Positions 43,862-51,815 of a stretch of DNA of 58,659 nt are shown here, piece by piece; position 1 is the stretch's first letter; the number at the start of each line of letters is the position of its first letter. The translations under genes were made by a program, and so were the position numbers. The DNA comes from Zoogloea sp. (GTDB lineage: Bacteria; Pseudomonadota; Gammaproteobacteria; Burkholderiales; Rhodocyclaceae), in contig NZ_JAQVCN010000030.1 in assembly GCF_028689785.1 (NCBI RefSeq), positions 1-58,659 of the forward strand, read 5' to 3'. Under the pieces are notes generated by a model that saw nothing but the letters and a program-made list of their open reading frames with translations, ran no database searches and had not been told where the DNA came from.

Positions 43862-44216
43862 ACACCCATCCGAACCCCGGGCCGAAGCCGTTGCCCTGGC
43901 CTACAACGCGGGCAACGCAGCCCCGACTGTAGTCGCCAAAGGCCGTGGCCTGATCGCTGCCGAGATCATCTCGCGAGCCCGGGAGGCCGGCGTCTATGTA
44001 CACGAGTCACCAGAGCTGGTCGCCCTGTTGATGCAGGTGGACCTGGATGCCCGCATCCCGCCTGAACTCTACATCGCCGTGGCCGAGTTGCTGGCCTGGC
44101 TGTACAGCCTGGAACAGGGCACCCAGACGGGCATGCCCGTAAAAATGGCCCCAAAATTTCCGGGGCCATCATCGGGCAAGGGGCAAGCGTCGAATCAGGA
44201 CGCTGGCGGCACGTAA
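43848..44216 (+). CDS. FlhB C-terminal-domain-like protein
   Basis: A 122-residue protein matching the cytoplasmic C-terminal domain of FlhB/Ysc[69 protein letters not shown]. The membrane part and the self-cleaving NPTH sequence are absent. Such free FlhB-like proteins (FlhB2/FhlB) occur beside a FliK-like gene in many betaproteobacteria and may work in export-gate switching. Its 3 prime end overlaps the convergent iron-trafficking gene by 22 bases. Confidence 0.85.
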   Translation: MNSPEHPSEPRAEAVALAYNAGNAAPTVVAKGRGLIAAEIISRAREAGVYVHESPELVALLMQVDLDARIPPELYIAVAELLAWLYSLEQGTQTGMPVKMAPKFPGPSSGKGQASNQDAGGT

Positions 44217-44467
44217 CCACCAATCTGATCCGCACCGCCACCAAAAAAGTAGCGATCCATCTGCTCGGCCAGGTACTTGCGGGCCCGAGCGTCCATCAGG
44301 TTGAGGCGGTTTTCGTTGATCAGCATGGTCTGGTGCTTGACCCACTGCTGCCAGCCTTCCTTCGAGACGTTCTCGAAAACCTTCTTGCCGAGTTCGCCGG
44401 GAAGGGGCGGGAAATCCAGACCTTCGGCCTCACGACCGAGCTTCACACAATTCACCATCCGTGCCAT
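44195..44467 (-). CDS. Probable Fe(2+)-trafficking protein (YggX family)
   Basis: A 90-residue protein with the full family pattern: [17 protein letters not shown] (single conserved Cys near residue 7), [20 protein letters not shown] and [20 protein letters not shown]. YggX protects iron-sulfur clusters from oxidation and may carry iron. It overlaps the convergent flagellar gene by 22 bases. A diguanylate cyclase gene lies 76 bases upstream on the same strand. Confidence 0.95.
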   Translation of the reverse strand: MARMVNCVKLGREAEGLDFPPLPGELGKKVFENVSKEGWQQWVKHQTMLINENRLNLMDARARKYLAEQMDRYFFGGGADQIGGYVPPAS

Positions 44468-44543
44468 TTTTCACCTCTAGAGTTGGGAACCCCGCGCCGC
44501 CTTTGGCTTGCAGCCTCAAGGCAGCCCGGGACACGACCGGATT

Positions 44544-46187
44544 CTAGCCTGCCGGAGAGGTACGATCCAGCCGCCCGGCCGCGGACTCGCGGGCGAATTC
44601 CCAGCAATTTCCTCCCAGGGCCTTGGCCACATACATGGCCCGATCGGCAGCACCGATCAGGTGCTCGCCATCGTTCTCGTGCCGCGGCCCCAGGGCAATG
44701 CCGATGCTCGCCGTCACCGCAACGGACTCCCCCGCGAAGGCAAAGCGCAGGCTACTGATACACACACACACCCGGCGCGCCAGCTCGGACAGTTCCTGGG
44801 CCGAAGCCGTCGGCACCAGAATCGCAAACTCGTCACCGCCCATGCGGAAAAACATTTCGTTGCGCCGGACCACCGCCCCCACCGCGCCGGCCAGCCCGAT
44901 GAGCACCTCGTCGCCAGCCTGGTGGCCATACAAATCATTGACCGGTTTGAACCCGTCCAGATCGATGGCCAACAGGCCCACCGACTCTCCATGACGGCGC
45001 CCGTCGGCCAGCATGCGTTCAAGCTCCTCATGAAAACGACGACGATTGAAGAGATTGGTCAGCGGATCACGCTCGGCCAGGCGCATCAGCTGGGCGGCCA
45101 CGCGGAGCTGCTCGGTGACATCCTCGAACACCCAGATCCGCCCGATCTCACCCACATCGTCAGGCCCGGGCACAACCCGCGAGAACTCCCGCACCACCCG
45201 ACCATCCTTGAAATGGATCTCGAAGGGCTCGCTCGGCTCCTGCTGCTGCTGCACGTCGGCCACATGACGCTGGTACGCGTCGGGATCGTCGATGAACTGG
45301 ATGATGTGCTGCTGCAGCACCACGTCACGCACCCCGACGAAGCCATCTCCCGGGGGCAAGCCCCAGATGCCATACAACGCCCGGTTACAAAACACCACCC
45401 GGCGGTCAGTATCCATAAACAGGATGCCCATCCGCACCACATCGAGCAGCGCTGACAAGCGCGAGCGCTCCTCGTTGCTGCGGCGCAGGTAATGCTCGGA
45501 CAAGGCCTGGGCCCGGCGCAGGGCCGCGACCGACTCCAGGAGCTTGTACTCGGCCTCTTTGCGGGCCTGCACATCGCTCATCGAAGCACGCAGGCCCAGC
45601 AGGCTGCCAGCTTCGTTTCGAATCGGCTGCCAGCGGCAGACCACCCACATCTGCCCTCCCGACTTGGTGGAAAGCCTCAGCTCCGACTCCGTCGCCACAC
45701 CTGTCTGCAACACTTGCCGGACCTGATCACGGCAATACCGGCGGTCCTTGTCATAGACCAGCAGTTCGATGAAATCACCGGCCAGCACCTCATCCGGGGT
45801 GTAGCCGGTGCAGGTTTCAACAGCCCGATTGACCCAATACAGCTTTCCAGCCGGGTTGATCCAACCCTCAATGCCGCCACCGGACTCCGCCGCAAGCCGG
45901 AAATAGCGATCCTGGCTGTCGCCTGCGTCCGTCAGCCCTCCTCCCAGTGACACCGCCTTGCCCTGCGGCATCGGCAAGCTCTCGCTCAGCTGGGCAATGC
46001 GCTGCCTCAGGTGCAACACATAGCCCCCCCCCGCCCGCCCCAGCATTACAGCGACACCAGCCACCGCGGTCACCACTGGCGAGGCCATGCTCTCGGGCAG
46101 CGCCGCCAGCGCGTGAGCAGCCGGGAACATCAGCCCCGACGCAGCCAACGGCAGGTGCACAGGAACGACTTTCGCTAGAGATTTCAC
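44544..46187 (-). CDS. PAS-PAS-GGDEF diguanylate cyclase
   Basis: A 547-residue protein. The N terminus has one or two hydrophobic segments (about 8-32 and 38-58). Two PAS domains lie at about 92-210 and 240-360 (VNRAVETCTGYTPDEVL, VFCNRALYGIWGLPPG). A GGDEF domain spans about 375-535 with an intact GGDEF at 450-454 (FRMGGDEFAILVP). The RxxD inhibition site is not seen at the expected position (RRNE instead). Its first bases overlap the argA stop by four bases, so it is probably translated with argA. Confidence 0.9.
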   Translation of the reverse strand: MKSLAKVVPVHLPLAASGLMFPAAHALAALPESMASPVVTAVAGVAVMLGRAGGGYVLHLRQRIAQLSESLPMPQGKAVSLGGGLTDAGDSQDRYFRLAAESGGGIEGWINPAGKLYWVNRAVETCTGYTPDEVLAGDFIELLVYDKDRRYCRDQVRQVLQTGVATESELRLSTKSGGQMWVVCRWQPIRNEAGSLLGLRASMSDVQARKEAEYKLLESVAALRRAQALSEHYLRRSNEERSRLSALLDVVRMGILFMDTDRRVVFCNRALYGIWGLPPGDGFVGVRDVVLQQHIIQFIDDPDAYQRHVADVQQQQEPSEPFEIHFKDGRVVREFSRVVPGPDDVGEIGRIWVFEDVTEQLRVAAQLMRLAERDPLTNLFNRRRFHEELERMLADGRRHGESVGLLAIDLDGFKPVNDLYGHQAGDEVLIGLAGAVGAVVRRNEMFFRMGGDEFAILVPTASAQELSELARRVCVCISSLRFAFAGESVAVTASIGIALGPRHENDGEHLIGAADRAMYVAKALGGNCWEFARESAAGRLDRTSPAG

Positions 46188-47575
46188 AGTGTCTTCATGA
46201 ACACCTTTGAACGCCTGCTCACATCGTACATCTCCCGCTTCTGGCGCGGCAGATCCTCCGGGGGAGCCTCCCGGAAACCCCGCTCCCGGAACCAGTCGGC
46301 GGTACGCGTGGTGAGCACGAACAGCCGCTCCACCCCCAGCGCTCGGGCACGCCTTTCCATGCGACGCAGGAGCATTTCGCCCAGCCCGGCACGGCGATGC
46401 TGGGGCACCACCGCCACGCAGGCCATCTCCGCCGCGCGCTCGTCGATAAAGGGGTACAGAGCCGCGCAGCCCACCAACACACCGTCGTATTCAACCACAG
46501 TGAAACGCTCGATCTCCTCCTCCAGACGCTCCCGGCTGCGCCGCACCAGGGTGCCGTCGGCCTCCATCGGGGCGATCACGCTGCCCAGCGCACCCACGTC
46601 CTCGATGGTCGCCTCACGCAGGCGGAACAGGGGGTCGCGAGTCAGCACGGTGCCTACGCCCTGGGGCGTGAAGAACTCCAGCAGCAGGCCGCCGTCCTTG
46701 TCCCGGTCGATCAGATGAGCACGCCCCACACCCTGGCGCACAGCGCGGATCGCGCAGGGCAGGTAGAGGTCCAGGTCCTCGGTCATCCCTTCGCCGGTCT
46801 TCAGCTTGGCCTCCGCATCGTCGGCGGTGATGGCCTCGATGAGGCCGCCCTTGCTGTCGAGCAGCCCCGGCGCATCGCACAGGTAGATGAGCTTCTCGGC
46901 CTTGAGGGCAATGGCCACGGCCTCGGCCACGGCCTCCATGCTCATGTTGAAGATCTCCCCCGCCGGGGACACGCCCAGGGGCGACATCAGCACCACGTTC
47001 TGCTGATCCAGATCGGCGGCGATCTCTTCGGCGATCACCTTGCGCACCGTGCCGGTAAAACCATAATCGACCCCATCGACGACCCCAACCGGCTTGGCTG
47101 TGACGAAATTGCCGCCGGTCACACGCATGAAGCTGCCGGCCATCGGGGTGTTGGGCAGGCCCTGGGAGAGCAGGGCCTCCACCTCGATGCGGGTCACTGC
47201 CATGGCCGCCTTGACGCACTCCAGTGCAGCGGCGTCGGTCACCCGCAGCCCCTTGTGATAGCGCGGCATCAACCCCCGGCGGGCCAACTCGGCCTCAATC
47301 TGCGGACGCGCACCATGCACCAGTACCAGGCGCACCCCCAGAGCGGCGAGCAGGTTGCAATCGTAGGCCAGGGTCTGGGCCAGCTCCCCTGCCGCCACTT
47401 CACCACCGAACCCGAGGACGAAGGTCTTGCCGCGAAAGGCATGGATATAGGGCGCAGCAGCCCGCACCCAGGCGACGAAACGCTGGGAGAGGTGATCGGC
47501 CTGCCCGGGGGCTGGCACAGTGGCAGAAGTCGTCACGCTGGTTTCCGGAATGGCCAAGTCGGCAGTGGTCTGCAT
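46184..47575 (-). CDS. argA: N-acetylglutamate synthase (arginine biosynthesis)
   Basis: A 463-residue ArgA. Residues up to about 310 are an amino acid kinase-like domain (KTFVLGFGGEVA, VRLVLVHGARPQIEAEL). A GNAT acetyltransferase domain follows from about 320 (REATIEDVGALGSVI, VPQHRRAGLGEMLLRRME). It makes N-acetylglutamate from glutamate and acetyl-CoA, the first step of arginine synthesis. It lies between a PPK2 gene and a GGDEF gene with no arginine genes nearby. The four-base overlap with the GGDEF gene is unusual for argA. Confidence 0.95.
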   Translation of the reverse strand: MQTTADLAIPETSVTTSATVPAPGQADHLSQRFVAWVRAAAPYIHAFRGKTFVLGFGGEVAAGELAQTLAYDCNLLAALGVRLVLVHGARPQIEAELARRGLMPRYHKGLRVTDAAALECVKAAMAVTRIEVEALLSQGLPNTPMAGSFMRVTGGNFVTAKPVGVVDGVDYGFTGTVRKVIAEEIAADLDQQNVVLMSPLGVSPAGEIFNMSMEAVAEAVAIALKAEKLIYLCDAPGLLDSKGGLIEAITADDAEAKLKTGEGMTEDLDLYLPCAIRAVRQGVGRAHLIDRDKDGGLLLEFFTPQGVGTVLTRDPLFRLREATIEDVGALGSVIAPMEADGTLVRRSRERLEEEIERFTVVEYDGVLVGCAALYPFIDERAAEMACVAVVPQHRRAGLGEMLLRRMERRARALGVERLFVLTTRTADWFRERGFREAPPEDLPRQKREMYDVSRRSKVFMKTL

Positions 47576-47593
47576 TTTAGGGTCAGTTGTCCT

Positions 47594-49081
47594 TCATTTT
47601 TTGATGGCGGTTTCAAGCTTTTCGACAAGCGTGTCCAGAATCTTGACCCGTGCGAAGTATTTGTTGTCGGCCTCGACCAGGGTCCAGCCGGCATTCTCGG
47701 TGCTTGTGCGGTCAATCATGTCGCATACGGCGGGTTCGTAGGCCGGCCACTTCTCCCGGTTGCGCCAGTCCTCTGCGGTGATTTTGTAGCGTTTGAAGGC
47801 CTCGGCCTCCCGATCCTTGAAGCGCTGGAGTTGCTCGTCGCCGCTCACCGACAGCCAGAACTTGACCACGATGGCGCCCGCCGACACCAGTTGATCCTCG
47901 AAATCGTTGATTTCCGCGTAGGCACGCATCCAGTCGGCCTCCGAGCAGAAGCCCTCAACCCGCTCGACCAGTACCCGGCCATACCAGGAACGATCAAAGA
48001 TGGCCACCTTGCCCTCCCTGGGCAGGCGCCGCCAAAAGCGCCACAAGTAAGGCTGGGCGCGCTCCTCGTCGCTTGGGGCGGCGATCGGGATCACCGTGTA
48101 CTGACGGGTATCCAGGGCCTGGGTGACGCGTCGGATGGCGCCGCCCTTGCCTGCTGCATCCATGCCCTCGAACACCAGGACCAGGCTCCGCCGGGCAAAG
48201 GCATCGCTGCGTACCGCCAGCGCCAGGCGCCCCTGCAGCTTCTCCAGTTGCTTATCATAAGTTTTCTTGTCCATGGGCTGGTTCAGCACAAGGGCATTGA
48301 GGAGATTGCGCTGGTCGACCTGAGTGGGTAATTGGGGAGCGGTAAGACGCGTCCGGTAGCCCTTGCCGAGGGCGTCCAGCTTGCGCTGCATACCGTCAAG
48401 CAAGGTCCGCCCCACGTGCGCCGCCCGGTAATCGGGGTCGGAGCCATCAACGATCACCCACGGTGCAATGCCGGTGCTGGTGCGGCGCAGCACGTGCTCG
48501 GCCACCTCACGATAACGGTCGTACTCCTCGTAGAACCGCCAGTCCGCCTCACGCACCCGCCAGCGGGTGTCGGGATTCGCCTCAAGGGCCTTGAGACGCT
48601 TCTTCTGCCCGCCTCGGGAGAGGTGGAACCAGAACTTCACAAGCAGCACGCCCTCCGCAGCGAGCATCGCCTCGAAGCGGTTGAACTCGGACAGGCGCTG
48701 ATCGAGGCGAGGCTTCTTGATGCGCCCGAAAGCCCGGTCACCGATCAACTCGGAATACCAGTTGCCGAACAGGATGCCGATCTTCCCCTTGGGGGGCAGA
48801 GCGCGCCAGAAGCGCCACAAGAAGGGGCGCTCACACTCCTCCTCGGTGGGACGGTCAAAAGCATGCACCTCGATGTGCCGCGGGTCCATCCACTCATTGA
48901 GGAGGTTCACCGTTTCGCCCCGCCCCGCGCCATCGATGCCATTGATCAGAATCACCGTGGCGAAGCCTTTTTTCTCGAGCAGCTCGAACTGAGCGTTGAG
49001 CAAGGCCGTGCGCAGTTGCGGCTCGATCTCGTCATACTCGGCTTTCGACAGTCGGTGGCCCAATTCCGCCGATTCAAACAT
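47594..49081 (-). CDS. Two-domain PPK2-family polyphosphate:AMP phosphotransferase
   Basis: A 495-residue protein made of two PPK2 domains. The second has a clear Walker A loop (GMDAAGKGGAIRRV, about 305-318) and the DRSWYGRVLVERVEGF lid. The first has a degenerate loop (GIDGAGRGETVNLL, about 48-61) and GNWYSELIGDRAFGRI. Two-domain (class II) PPK2 enzymes phosphorylate AMP to ADP with polyphosphate. ATG 49081 (MFESAELGHRLSKAE) overlaps the end of rsmE by eight bases. Confidence 0.92.
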   Translation of the reverse strand: MFESAELGHRLSKAEYDEIEPQLRTALLNAQFELLEKKGFATVILINGIDGAGRGETVNLLNEWMDPRHIEVHAFDRPTEEECERPFLWRFWRALPPKGKIGILFGNWYSELIGDRAFGRIKKPRLDQRLSEFNRFEAMLAAEGVLLVKFWFHLSRGGQKKRLKALEANPDTRWRVREADWRFYEEYDRYREVAEHVLRRTSTGIAPWVIVDGSDPDYRAAHVGRTLLDGMQRKLDALGKGYRTRLTAPQLPTQVDQRNLLNALVLNQPMDKKTYDKQLEKLQGRLALAVRSDAFARRSLVLVFEGMDAAGKGGAIRRVTQALDTRQYTVIPIAAPSDEERAQPYLWRFWRRLPREGKVAIFDRSWYGRVLVERVEGFCSEADWMRAYAEINDFEDQLVSAGAIVVKFWLSVSGDEQLQRFKDREAEAFKRYKITAEDWRNREKWPAYEPAVCDMIDRTSTENAGWTLVEADNKYFARVKILDTLVEKLETAIKK

Positions 49082-49817
49082 GCCCCTCTCCCGAAAAATC
49101 GCCCCACAGGGTTTGCAGGGCCGCCATCGCCGCCACGCCGGCCGTTTCAGTGCGCAGAACCCGCGGCCCGAGGGCCAGGGGCGCACAACCGGCTCGCTCC
49201 GCCAGGGCCAGTTCTGCCGTCGACCACCCCCCCTCCGGCCCGATCAGCACGGCCAGCGGCCCCTGGGGTGCAGCCTTGCGGGCCAGAGCGCCAGCGGCGC
49301 CGGGTGCCAGAATCAGGCGAGCGCCCTCGGCAGGCAGCGCCAAGTAGCGAGCCAGGCTGAGGATTTCGCCCACCACCGGCACCCGGTTGCGTCCCGACTG
49401 CTCGCAGGCCGCCACCGCGATCTGCCGCCAGTGCGCCACCCGCTTCTCAGCCCTATCGCCAGACAGCTTCAGCACCGAACGCTCCGCCGCCACCGGCTGG
49501 ATGGCCACTGCACCTAGCTCCACTGCCTTCTGCACGACCCAGTCCATCTTGTCCCCGCTGGCCAGCGCCTGCACCAGGGTGATCGCCAGCGGCGACTCCT
49601 GCTCGACCGGCAGGCGCGGCCCGAGCCGTGCCAGGGGGTGCTTGCCCAGGGCGGTCAGGGTGGCCGCAAACTCGCCACCACGCCCGTCAAAGAGGACCAC
49701 CGAATCACCCACAGCGAGGCGCAGAACACGCTCGGCGTGGTGCGCGACTGGCGCGGGCAGGGGAATTTCGCAATCGGGAACAAGCCCCTCGGGGCAGAAG
49801 AAGCGCGGATTCATCAT
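49074..49817 (-). CDS. rsmE: 16S rRNA (uracil-1498 N3) methyltransferase
   Basis: A 247-residue SPOUT methyltransferase. The SAM-binding trefoil knot motifs are visible: LIGPEGGWS and LGPRVLRTETA near the C terminus. KMDWVVQKAVELGAVAIQPV is also typical of RsmE. It methylates U1498 of 16S rRNA. Two adjacent ATG codons (49817, 49814) are possible starts. It is followed by the PPK2 gene with an eight-base overlap. Confidence 0.95.
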   Translation of the reverse strand: MMNPRFFCPEGLVPDCEIPLPAPVAHHAERVLRLAVGDSVVLFDGRGGEFAATLTALGKHPLARLGPRLPVEQESPLAITLVQALASGDKMDWVVQKAVELGAVAIQPVAAERSVLKLSGDRAEKRVAHWRQIAVAACEQSGRNRVPVVGEILSLARYLALPAEGARLILAPGAAGALARKAAPQGPLAVLIGPEGGWSTAELALAERAGCAPLALGPRVLRTETAGVAAMAALQTLWGDFSGEGHV

Positions 49818-49957
49818 GCTATTATCGCCAAAACCACGTTACTCAACGGGACTGAAACGCGGCTTGCGCCGGTCATGCCGGTGTTCCCGGCGCTTCAGCC
49901 CAGCCAGGCCCGGCCGTTAAGGTCGAGGTCTTTATACCTTTAGCCTCCCAGCACCCG

Positions 49958-50764
49958 ATGACCAGCGCCCAGCGCCTCGAATACGCCCGCACCCTGGCAG
50001 AGACGGTCCGCCGGATGGCCCACGAGACCATCCTGCCCCGCTATCTGCGTGCCGTGCGCGAACAGAAGGCCGACGGCAGTGTGCTTACCGAGGCCGACCT
50101 GGCCTCCCAGGCCGCCCTCGTGGAATGCCTGCCCGAGCTCATCATGGCACCGGTCCTGGGCGAGGAAATGACCGCCGAGGAACAAGGCCGCGTCTGGCAC
50201 GAAGGTGTCAACGGCCTGTGGGTCATCGACCCCATTGACGGCACCACCAATTTCGCCAACGGCATCCCTTTTTTCGGCGTCGCCGTAGCCTACCTGGTCA
50301 ATCACAAGACCCAGATCGGGGTGGTCTATAACCCGGTCACCGATGAAGCCTTCTACGCCGGCCGAGGTGCTGGAGCCTGGCTCAACGACATTCCGCTACC
50401 CATGCGCCAGCCCGCCAGCCATCTCAGGGAGGCCGTGGCCGGCGTGGACTTCAAGCGCATCAGTCATCACCTCGGCGACGAACTGGCAGTCCGCCCGCCC
50501 TATTACTCCCAGCGCAACTTCGGCTCCAGCGCCCTGGAATGGTGCTATGTGGCGGCTGGACGTCTCGACGTTTACCTCCACGGCGGCCAGATGCTGTGGG
50601 ACTACGCCGCCGGCCGCCTGATCCTCGAAGAAGCCGGGGGCAGCTACAGCACCCTTGGCGGCACGCCGCTCACAGCCGGGCCCGCCATCAAGCGTTCGGT
50701 CATCGCCGCGGCCAGCCCGGCCCTGTTCGAGCAGTGGCGCACCTGGCTGCACGCCCACTCCTGA
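49958..50764 (+). CDS. Inositol monophosphatase-family phosphatase
   Basis: A 268-residue Mg-dependent phosphatase. The metal-binding motifs are LGEEMT (67-72), WVIDPIDGTTNFANG (88-102) and LWDYAAG (from 213). The family includes inositol monophosphatases and some fructose-1,6-bisphosphatases. Its place 134 bases before phosphoribulokinase, as cbbF precedes cbbP in Calvin-cycle operons, makes a sugar-bisphosphatase role possible, but the sequence looks more like the inositol monophosphatase branch. Confidence 0.88.
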   Translation: MTSAQRLEYARTLAETVRRMAHETILPRYLRAVREQKADGSVLTEADLASQAALVECLPELIMAPVLGEEMTAEEQGRVWHEGVNGLWVIDPIDGTTNFANGIPFFGVAVAYLVNHKTQIGVVYNPVTDEAFYAGRGAGAWLNDIPLPMRQPASHLREAVAGVDFKRISHHLGDELAVRPPYYSQRNFGSSALEWCYVAAGRLDVYLHGGQMLWDYAAGRLILEEAGGSYSTLGGTPLTAGPAIKRSVIAAASPALFEQWRTWLHAHS

Positions 50765-50898
50765 GGGAGCGACAAGGCCGGCGGTCCGTTTTTTGCTAAA
50801 TCAGCCTTCCCGAGGCCGAAAACCCTGCGATCGAGTGCTTTTGGATCAGGCCATGCCTCGTGCCCTGCTCCAAGACTATTCACTTTCGGGAAGCAGTC

Positions 50899-51774
50899 AT
50901 GTCCATGAAGCACCCCATCATCGTGGTCACCGGCTCCTCAGGGGCTGGCACCACCACGGTAAAACACACGTTCGAAGGCATCTTCTGGCGCGAGAAGGTC
51001 AACGCGGCAATCATTGAAGGGGACAGCTTTCACCGCTACACCCGCGAAGAGATCCGCCGGCTGATCATCGAAGCCGAAAGCAAGGGGCAACGGGGCATCA
51101 GCCATTTTGGCCCGGAGGCCAACCTGCTCGAAGAACTCGAACAGCTGTTCCGCACCTACGGCGAATCAGGTGGTGGCAAGCGTCGCTACTATCTGCACCA
51201 TGCCGAGGAAGCCGCCCGGCGCGGCCTGCGCCAGGGCGACTTCACCCCTTGGGAAGACCTGCCCCAGGACACCGACTGCCTGTTCTACGAAGGCCTGCAT
51301 GGCGCCGTGATCACCGACAAGGTGAATACCTGTCGTCATGCCGACCTGCTGATCGGCGTAGTTCCCATCACCAACCTGGAATGGATCCAGAAGATCCATC
51401 GGGACACCAAGACCCGGGGCTATTCGCTTGAAGCGGTGCAGGAGACCATTCTGCGGCGCATGCACGACTACGTGCATTACATCGTGCCCCAGTTCTCCCA
51501 CACCCACATCAACTTCCAGCGGGTGCCCATGGTGGACACCTCCAACCCCTTCATCGCCCGGGACATCCCCACGGCCGACGAGTCCATGGTCATCATCCGT
51601 TTCCGCGACCCCCGCGGTGTCGACTTTCCTTACCTGCTGCGCATGATCCACGACAGCTTCATGAGCCGCGCCAACACTATCGTGGTGCCCGGCGGCAAGC
51701 TCGACCTGGCCATGCAACTGATCCTCACCCCGCTGATCTGGAAGCTCATGGAGCGCCGCCGGCAGTGGGTCTGA
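50899..51774 (+). CDS. prk: Phosphoribulokinase
   Basis: A 291-residue kinase of the octameric proteobacterial class. It has the P-loop GSSGAGTTTV (12-21), then EGDSFHRYTREEIRRLI, HFGPEANLLEELE, and YEGLHGAVITDKVN. It makes ribulose-1,5-bisphosphate from ribulose-5-phosphate, so RuBisCO is expected elsewhere in the genome. I start at ATG 50899 (MSMKHPIIVVTG). The two genes downstream on the opposite strand separate it from transketolase. Confidence 0.92.
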   Translation: MSMKHPIIVVTGSSGAGTTTVKHTFEGIFWREKVNAAIIEGDSFHRYTREEIRRLIIEAESKGQRGISHFGPEANLLEELEQLFRTYGESGGGKRRYYLHHAEEAARRGLRQGDFTPWEDLPQDTDCLFYEGLHGAVITDKVNTCRHADLLIGVVPITNLEWIQKIHRDTKTRGYSLEAVQETILRRMHDYVHYIVPQFSHTHINFQRVPMVDTSNPFIARDIPTADESMVIIRFRDPRGVDFPYLLRMIHDSFMSRANTIVVPGGKLDLAMQLILTPLIWKLMERRRQWV

Positions 51775-51792
51775 TGCACTGAAAGCCCAGCC

Positions 51793-51815
51793 CGGCCCCG
51801 CTCAGCGCGGGGCCG
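51793..51815. terminator. GC-rich hairpin between convergent prk and MORN gene
   Basis: CGGCCCCGC (51793-51801) and GCGGGGCCG (51807-51815) form a perfect nine-base stem with a five-base loop, overlapping the last codons of the minus-strand MORN gene. No T-run follows on either strand, so termination efficiency is uncertain. Confidence 0.35.

Noticed and set aside
49818-49957. Possible stem GCGCCGG/CCGGCGC between rsmE and the phosphatase gene.
   Set aside because: Short arms, 14-base loop and no T-run; it could arise by chance in GC-rich DNA.
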